64,000 bases of DNA from assembly GCF_026191725.2 (NCBI RefSeq), contig NZ_CP120863.1:2708001-2772000 (forward strand). Direction: 5' to 3'. This DNA is from Roseibium porphyridii (GTDB taxonomy: Bacteria; Pseudomonadota; Alphaproteobacteria; Rhizobiales; Stappiaceae). This document shows, piece by piece, positions 22,601 to 31,600 of the stretch (the first letter of the stretch is position 1; every line of letters starts with the position of its first letter). Below the pieces are notes generated by a model, which was not told the DNA's origin, searched no databases, and saw only the letters and a program-made list of their open reading frames with translations. The translations under genes were made by a program, and so were the position numbers.

Positions 22601-25600
22601 CAGGGAGACCCCGCCAACCCTGTCACAGTTGCGGAAGTGACACTGGACAAGGCATCAGGCGACTACAGCTACGTACAGGTCGCAAATCTTCTGCACAATG
22701 TTGTAGGCGACAATATAGAGGAAGATGCGCGCTTTCTGCTTGGCTATACGGTGATTGATGGTGATGGTGACAAGGCCGAAGGCACCATCCGTTTGATTAT
22801 CGATGATGATACACCGACCATCCGTCCGTTTGACGTCAACCCAGATCGCACAATCATTGCCGAAGGCACTGTAGAGAACGGCTCGAGCAACGATACGCGC
22901 ACCGAGTATAATAGGGTCAAGACGATTGACTTCTCTGTTGGTGCTGATGGAGCTGCAGATGGTGGTGCTGTTGCCTGGGATGCTGACCTCAGTGCAGCCG
23001 CCAACAGTGGATTGACAGACTTCAGCTTCGAGACCGATGCCAATGGCACGCTGATCATCTCCCAAGAGCAGGATGGCAACAACGTTGTTGTGGCCGAGGT
23101 TTCGATGAACAGCGACACTGGCCGCTACGAGGTGACCGAGAAGGCCAACGTGCTGCATACCGGTTCCATCGAGAACCTTGTAGATCTCAACTTGCGGTTC
23201 ACGGTGACTGATGGCGATGGTGATACAGCTGTCGGCGAACGCATCTTGAGGCTCAGAGACGACACGCCGGAAGCGTCGGACGCGACGGAGACGATGGGTG
23301 AGAACGCGGATACCGTGATCTCGCTTGTCGAAGGTGTGGATTACGCACCTGGTGCCGACGGTGGCGCGACGACAGAGATCGTGCTCGGCACGGCCACCTT
23401 CACCGGCGTGCCGCTTGGTGTCACGCTTGGCACGCCAACGATCACACTGGCGGCCACAGCTGCGGGTCATGACGTTTCGATCACACCGGGAACCGCGTTT
23501 GACGAATTGGCGGTTGGCGACAGCATCTTGATGACCATTCCGTACACCCTCACCGATGGTGATGGTGACAGTGTGACGATGGACATTGATGTCACGGTGA
23601 CGGGTGCCAACGACGCACCGGTCATTGAGGTAAGCTCCGAGATCACCGGTGAAGTGGTTGAGACTGGCGATATCACCGGCATCGAGGAGGCAGATGTCTC
23701 TGGCAATCTCGAACCGTCTATTCCGCTCAATCCAGCTGTTACGAATGCCCTTGATGGCCTGTTGACGACGCCTTCACAGGTGGAGTCTGTCCTGACGACA
23801 GTGCAGAACGAACTGGGTGTCACCGAGGCGCAGGCGTTTGCAATTGTATGGGACTTCCTGGATGACAATTATACCGCCGCACCTGGCGGCACGGTCGTTG
23901 TCAATGAGGCGTTTGTCCGTCTCGGTGTCGAGTATGCAGAATACTTGAAAGCCGGCGGTGCGCCGCTGACACGGACGATTGCCAAATTCACCGCCGATGA
24001 TGGCGATGCCAACGACACGCCCGAGCGCGAACAGAGCCTGCACGACAATCTGCTTGGCAACCTGAACGCTTCGCCGCTGTCTTATCGCTTTACTGATCCG
24101 CTGTTGACCGAACTTCAAACGCTGATTTCAGACGTTGATGCCAATCTCATGGCGCGTCCGATCTTCAGCGGCAATGAAGGGGTCAGCGACGCGACTACGC
24201 GCCAGTGGGACATCGACAACGGTTTCGATGCACCGCGCGTCACCGGACAGGTGACCGCCACAGATGTGGACCACAACGCGACCCTGACGTGGTCAGGCGA
24301 TGCAGCGGGCACGTATGGCAACTTTGTCATTGATCCGGCGACCGGCGAGTGGACATATACCCTGGACGACACGCTTGCTGACGGCTTGAATGATGGTGAT
24401 GCGCCGACGGAGACCTTCACGGTCACCGTGACCGACGATCAGGGAGCAACCGACACGGTCGACGTCGTCGTTACAGTCAATGGCACCAACGACGCGCCGC
24501 GGGATATTGATCTGAGCAGCACAACAATCGCCGCAGGTGCGCCTGATGGAACTGTTGTTGGCGCAATCACCGTGACTGATGTTGACGACACTGTCTTCAC
24601 TTTTGACATCACAGATCCGTCTGGCGCTGCGGTGTCGGGTCTTTCCGTTGAAAGCGACGGTGCAAACGGATATCAGCTGGAGGTGGATGGCTCCGTTACC
24701 CGCTTGCCGTCTGAAGTCACCATCACGGCAACCGACCCGCAAGGCGCAAGTTACAGCGAAGCCTTCGTTGTGACTTTGCCTGTGCAGGTGCTTGACGGGA
24801 CAGGTGCGCTTGTCGCTTCCTATTCGACCATATCGGCGGCGGTTGCAGATGCCACCACGCTGGACGGCTTTACCGTTCAGGTCGGGGAAGGCATCTATGC
24901 GGAGAACGTTGTACTCGACAAGGCGCTGAGCTTTGTGGGCGTTGGCATTGTATCGATCGAACCGACTTCGGGCGATGCGGTCTCCATCGGAGCCGGCGTT
25001 AATGGTGATGTTTCCTTCGACAATATCGACCTGGTTGGTGGTGGTACCGCGGATACCGGTATCGACATTGCGGCCGGAGCCAACATCGGCACGTTGACCT
25101 TCACAAATGGTGATATCTCAGGCTTTGTGAACAGAGGCATTTTCGCGACCGATGCTGCGGACGCTGCTGGCACTCCGGCAATGGGGGCTTTGGTTGTCAG
25201 CAATGCCGGTTTCTCCGACAACGGTTCCGGTGGCGGCAACACTGCCCATATCAAACTGTTCGGCTATGACGGCGATGCCAGCTTCACGACCGTAACGTTC
25301 GAAGGTGCCACTGCCGGTGCAGCGGAAGGCGACCGTCCCGATAGTGCTGTCGAGATTGTTGGCGGGCTGAATGCGCCTGGCAGCGCCAACCCGGCACCGG
25401 ACAACGCTCCGAGCATTGGCATCGTCGTCTTTGACGATGTCACGGTAACGGGCGCGTATCACAAGAACCCGGTTGCTCTCTTTAACTTCGGCGACGTCGC
25501 CGACCTGTCAGTTCTGGATCTGGACCTGTCTGGTGCAACCAGTTCCTGGGGGCCACTGTTCAACATCGATGGCGTTGAGGGCGACGTTGATGCCTCCGGT

Positions 25601-28600
25601 TTCAACATCACCTTGCCGGTGTCCAGTGACATTCTGATCGAATTGCAGGGCGACAAGCCCGGGCAGGATCCGCTCGGCGCGGATCAGCAGATCATCGGAA
25701 CCGATAACAACGATTTCATTCGTGGTCGCGGCGGTGACGATACGCTGCAAGGCAATGCCGGCAACGATCTGCTGGTCGGTGACGACTTCATCCCGGCGGC
25801 AACTGACGGCACTGACACGGCCGCCTATGACGGCATCCTGACTGCAGCTGACATCATGGCGGTTGATCTGGATCCGGGCGCGGGCGTTCTGCTCGGTTGG
25901 CAAGTCGATGCAACTGGCATTGGTGAAGGCACTGATGGTCTGGTTGGTGTTGAGATCGTTCAGGCTGATGATCCGGTTGGCGATGCCACCGGCCGCTTCC
26001 TGCTGGTTGGCAATGGTGGTTTTGCGACAATCGCGGAGGCTGTTGCGGCTGCTAACTCAGGCGATACCATCCTGATTGCTGAAGGCAACTGGTCTGGTGC
26101 AGGCAACGAAAACGTGACGATCGACAAGCCTCTGACCATAGTCGGTTCGGGCACAGTTACGGTTGACGCGACCGGTTCAGCCTACGGCTTCGACATCGAT
26201 CTTGACGCGGATTATCCAGATGGAACGGTGAGATTCGAGAACCTGACGATTGTCAATGCAAGCAGTGCCGGCATCAGGGCATCGGATACAAATATTTTAG
26301 GCACGCTCGAGTTGGACGGAGTCGATCTGAACGACAACGGTAATTTTGGTCTTTATGTTTCCGGTAGAACGGACACTTCGACCAATGTCGGTGGCGGTTT
26401 CGACCAGGCAGGTGTTCAAGCACTTGTTGTCACAGGCTCCGATTTCGACGGCAACGGAACCAGTGGTGCCAACGGCAGTGGTGATATCGTTCTGTTCGAA
26501 TATGACGGAAATGCTACCTTCAGCGATGTGACTGTCACAGGTTCGACAGCTGGTAGCGCAAACACTGCGATACAGATCGCAGGCTTCGATGCGTCCACTT
26601 ATCAGTCAAACCTGGAAGGCGCTCCGACCTACAGCTATGACGTGCTGACACCAATGGGAACTGTGATCTTCGAAGATGTCACAATCTCCGGCGACTACAG
26701 CAAGTTGGGCCTCTATATCCACGGCTTTACAGATATTACCGGTCTTGTGTTCAGGCAGAGCACAATCACACCAGGTGACCCTGGCACTGTCATTGACGTC
26801 ACAGCCGGCTGGGGAGTGGGCCTTGGCATCGATCCGATGGCCGATCAGCTGCCAACTGGCACAGCTGGTACTCCTGGCAATGCGGGATCGTTCTTCAACG
26901 ATGCCAATGCAGATGGCTCGGTCGACCTGACCTACGTCTCGGTAGCTAATGCCGGTGGTATAGTAACTACATTCGTGGATGGCACGACAAAAGATGATGT
27001 CATCATCGGTACTTCAGGTGCTGACTCTATCACCGGTTTTGAAGGTTCGGACACTATCAATGCCGGTGGCGGTGATGACATAGTCAATTGGCGCGTCGGC
27101 GACGGCGCAGATCTGATCGATGGCGGTGACCACGATACGATAGGCGATACGCTCAACGTCTTCGCGACGGGTGCTGGGCAGACTATTAATCTTACAGCAA
27201 CCAATCCAAATTTCGCTGTTTCTGATGGATCCAACACCAGCGCAGTGCAGAATGTTGAAGAGGTCGTAGTTGATTTCTCGGCTGGTGCCGGGACGCTAAA
27301 TGTCGTTGGCGATTTTGCCGGTTCCGGTATCAACGTGAACACAATCACGGTCGAGGGAAGCGCCGACAACGATCTGGTTGATGCTTCGGGTATGACCACA
27401 AGTGGAGCTACCTCCGAGGTTGGGATCGACTTCTCCGGCAACGCTGGCGATGACACTTTCATTTCCGGCGTAGGTGATGATCACTTTGATGGTGGCGACG
27501 ATACCGACACCTACGTGGCCAATGGTCCTCGGGAAAACTATCTGATCACCATTGCCACCGACGGAACAGTAACCATTGCGGACACTGTTGGCAGCGACGG
27601 AACCGACATCGCTGAGGTCAATGTCGAATTCCTGCAGTTCACCAACATTACGTTCGATCTGACCCAGCCGGTCCACCTGTTCGATCAGAACGATGATCTC
27701 GTCAACACCTATGCCACTCTCCAGGCGGCCCATGCCGATGCTCTAGACTCGTATCGCATCAACCTGGCGGGCACTGTGACAGGTGAAAGCCTTACAGTTA
27801 CAAAGGACAATCTTCGGATCGAAGGCCAAAGCGACGACACAGGCAACGTCTTCACATTGGGCGGATCTGTGACGACAATAACGTTGCTTGGTGACGCGCC
27901 GTTCGACGTAATTGGCAACGGTTCTGCTAACATCATCAACGGAAACGCGGGTGCAAACATCATTCGTGGCAATTCGGGCAATGACACGCTCGACGGTGGG
28001 GAAGGCTCTGATACTTATCAGGTTTCCGGCACGGGTCATGGGTATGACACCTATCAGGACAGCGGTTCTTCCGGTGACACCGACACGATTGCGGCCATCT
28101 CGAACAACGCGCGTATCGGTCTTCTTGGTGACTTCGATGCTGCAAGCAGCGGCATTGAGGCGATCACAGGGACTGGTTTCTCCGGTGTTCTTATCCGCGG
28201 TGACAACAATGCCAACGATCTTGACTTCAGCAACATCTCGCTGACGGATATCTCGTTCATTGATGGTCAGGGCGGCAACGACACGATCACGGGCTCTGCA
28301 AGTGATGACACGATCCGTGGCAATTCGGGCAATGACACGCTCGACGGTGGGGAAGGCTCTGATACTTATCAGGTTTCCGGCACGGGTCATGGGTATGACA
28401 CCTACCAGGACAGCGGTTCTTCCGGTGACACCGACACGATTGCGGCCATCTCGAACAATGCGCGTATCGGTCTTCTCGGTGACTTCGATGCTGCAAGCAG
28501 CGGCATTGAGGTAATTGATGCAAATGGCAATTCAGGTGTGATCGTAAGGGGAACTAATTCCGCAAATGACCTGGATTTCCGCGATATTCAGCTTGTTGAC

Positions 28601-31600
28601 GGGCTCACCGTTGACGGTCAAGGCGGGAATGACACGGTCACGACATCTCAGATCTCAGGTGATCACGTCACATATCGCGGAGGCAGTGGTACCGACACTC
28701 TTCGGATCGCCCTGACACTTGATCAGGCTGCAGATGCTGCCTTGATCGCACAGATCGATGCTCTCACACCTGGTGCCGGATTTAACGGTACCGTGAGTGC
28801 TGGTGGACTCTCGTTCGATGTTTATGATTTCGAGACAATCGTCAAAGGTATTACGGTTGGTGATACCTTCCTGCCGTTTGACAATGTTCTGATCGGTACG
28901 AACTCCAGTGAAACACTGAATGTTCCGACGTCAGAATCATGGTTGGTTTTGGCCCGCGGCGGCAACGACACGGTCAATGGAAACGACGGCGATGACATCA
29001 TTGTAGGTGAGGGAGGCAACGACACCCTCAACGGCGGTGATGGCAACGACACCTATCTTGTTGGCAATGGCGACGGCCTCGACACCTTCAATGGAGAGGC
29101 TGGTACAGACCGTATACTGGCGACCGAAGACGACACCGCAATCGGCGTCAACGGTTTTGCCAAAGGTGCAGTGGAAGAGATCTCCGCGAACGGCTTCAGC
29201 GGTGTCACGGTTCGTGACAGCGACAGTTCCAGGACACTCGATTTCTCCGACACGGCGCTGACCGATATTGATGAAATCGATGCCCGCGGCGGCAACGATA
29301 CAATCACCACGTCCGATCTGAGCAGCGGCAATTATCGTGGCGGCAGTGGCAACGACACGATCCACACCGGTGCAGCGGATGCAACTTTGCTCTACGACGG
29401 CACCAGCAACGGTTTCGATACGTTTGCAACCAACGGGACGGGTGCATCGGAAGCCAAGGCGGAATCCGACGGCACTGTCATCGGCGTCAACGGGTTCGAC
29501 AACGGTGTCGACCACATAAACGGTAATGGAAACAGCGATGTCACGGTTCGTGACAGCGACAGCTCCCGGACCCTGAACTTCTCCAACACGCTTTTGACCG
29601 ATATCGAGGAAATCGACGCTCGTGGCGGTAACGACACCATCACCACGTCCGATTTGAGCTCCGGTACCTATCGTGGCGGTAGCGGTAATGACACCATTCA
29701 TACCGGCGATGCCGATGCGACTCTGCTCTATGACGGCACGAGCAACGGCTTCGACACGTTTGCGACCAACGGGACAGGTGGGTCCATTGCCAAGGCGGAA
29801 TCCGACGGTACTGTGATCGGCGTCAACGGTTACAACAATGGCGTTGACCAGATCAGTGGCGACGGAAACAGCGATGTCACGGTTCGTGACAGTGACAGCT
29901 CGCGGACACTGAATTTCTCGAACACGGTCTTGACCGATATCGAAGAAATCGACGCCCGTGGCGGCAACGACACCATCACCACGTCCGACCTGAGCACCGG
30001 CACCTATCGTGGTGGTAGCGGTAACGACACGATCCACACCGGTACGGCGGATGCAACTCTGCTTTACGACGGCATCAGCAACGGGTTGGATACGTTTGCG
30101 ACCAACGGGGCAGGAACGTCCGTCGCAAAGGCGGAATCTGATGGCACCGTGATCGGGGTGAACGGTTACAACAATGGCGTTGATGAAATCAGCGGTGACG
30201 GCAACAATGATGTGACCATTGTTGACAGTAACAGTTCGCGAACGCTCGACTTCTCAACCACAACGCTGACCGACATCGCCTCGATCAATGCCCGTGGTGG
30301 CAATGACACCGTCATTGGCTCCAGCGGTGACGACACCATCATCGGCGGAACCGGCAACGACACGTTGCGTGGTGGCGCTGGCAACGACACCTTCAAATGG
30401 TCATCAGGCGATGGCAATGATCGTGTCGACGGCGGCTCTGAAACAGGTGCTGATACGCTCGAGATCACCAACACTGGTGGCGCGACAGCCTTCACACTCG
30501 ATGTGGCCTCAGGTGGTTCCAATATCGTTCCGTCGACAGGCACAGACGCGGATGACATCGAAATCGGGGCCGGCTCATCGACGATCCGCACCGACGAGAT
30601 CGAAGATGTTGTGTTCAATCTTGGAGCGTCCGGCGACTCGGTAACGGTTACCGGTGACTTCTCGACAACATCGCTGTCAACTTCGACTATCACTGTGGAG
30701 GGCGGAGCCGGCAACGATACTGTCGATGCTTCCGGTGTTACCAGCGGCCACCGTGTAGTCTTTAGGGGCGGTGACGGTGATGACACTTTCATCTCAGGTG
30801 CAGGCGACGACTTCTTCGATGGAGGGGAAGGCAACGATAGAATTGAACTGAGCGGAGATTCCTCACAGTATTCAGTTACATACAACGCAGATGGAACCAT
30901 CACGATTGTCGGTCCAGATGGCACAGACACAGTCACCAGTACGATAGAGACAATTGCATTCGATACTGGTAGTCCGATTGCCGTCAAACCAGTATGGGTA
31001 ATTGACGGGACGACCGGCGCTGTCACGCAGTACGACACCATAGGCGCGGGCGTGGCAGGAGCAAGTGTTGGCGACACGGTGCGCGTTGCGGCGGGCACTT
31101 ACAATGAGAACGTGACGATCAACAAGGGCATAACGCTTGAAGGCTCAAACGCCGGCGTCGAAGGCAATGACAACGGACGTGGATCAGAGACCATCATCAA
31201 CGGAACTGTAACAGTTAATGCTGGTGCAAAGGTTGTGCTTGATGGTCTTGAGTTCCTGGACAGTCAGGCGGTTGGGAATGGCAGCTTCACGTCGGTTCTA
31301 GTTACCAGCTCCGCACAGCATGAAATCATCAACTCTGTGTTTAACCGTGATACCGGGAACCCTGCAGAAACCGTTTGGGTGGGTGCAGGCTCAGCCGAAG
31401 GGCACCGGGGGATCGAATTGGCCTCCGTCAGTGCCGGAGGTGTCATCACAATTTCCGGGAACCTCTTCACCGGAGCCAACGATGTCTACTATTATGGAAA
31501 TGACAACTATAAATCTGCCATCTATTCAAACGGTGGAGCCGGAATAACAGTAATTTCGAACAACACCTTCGAGCACGTTCGAACTGCGATAAATGCTGAT

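Noticed and set aside
28937..30037. Long minus-strand frame (366 codons) opposite the adhesin, and similar ones at 15806-16564 and 16625-17713
   Set aside because: They mirror the codon bias and tandem repeats of the adhesin on the other strand, have no ribosome sites and repeat with the same periods as the sense repeats.
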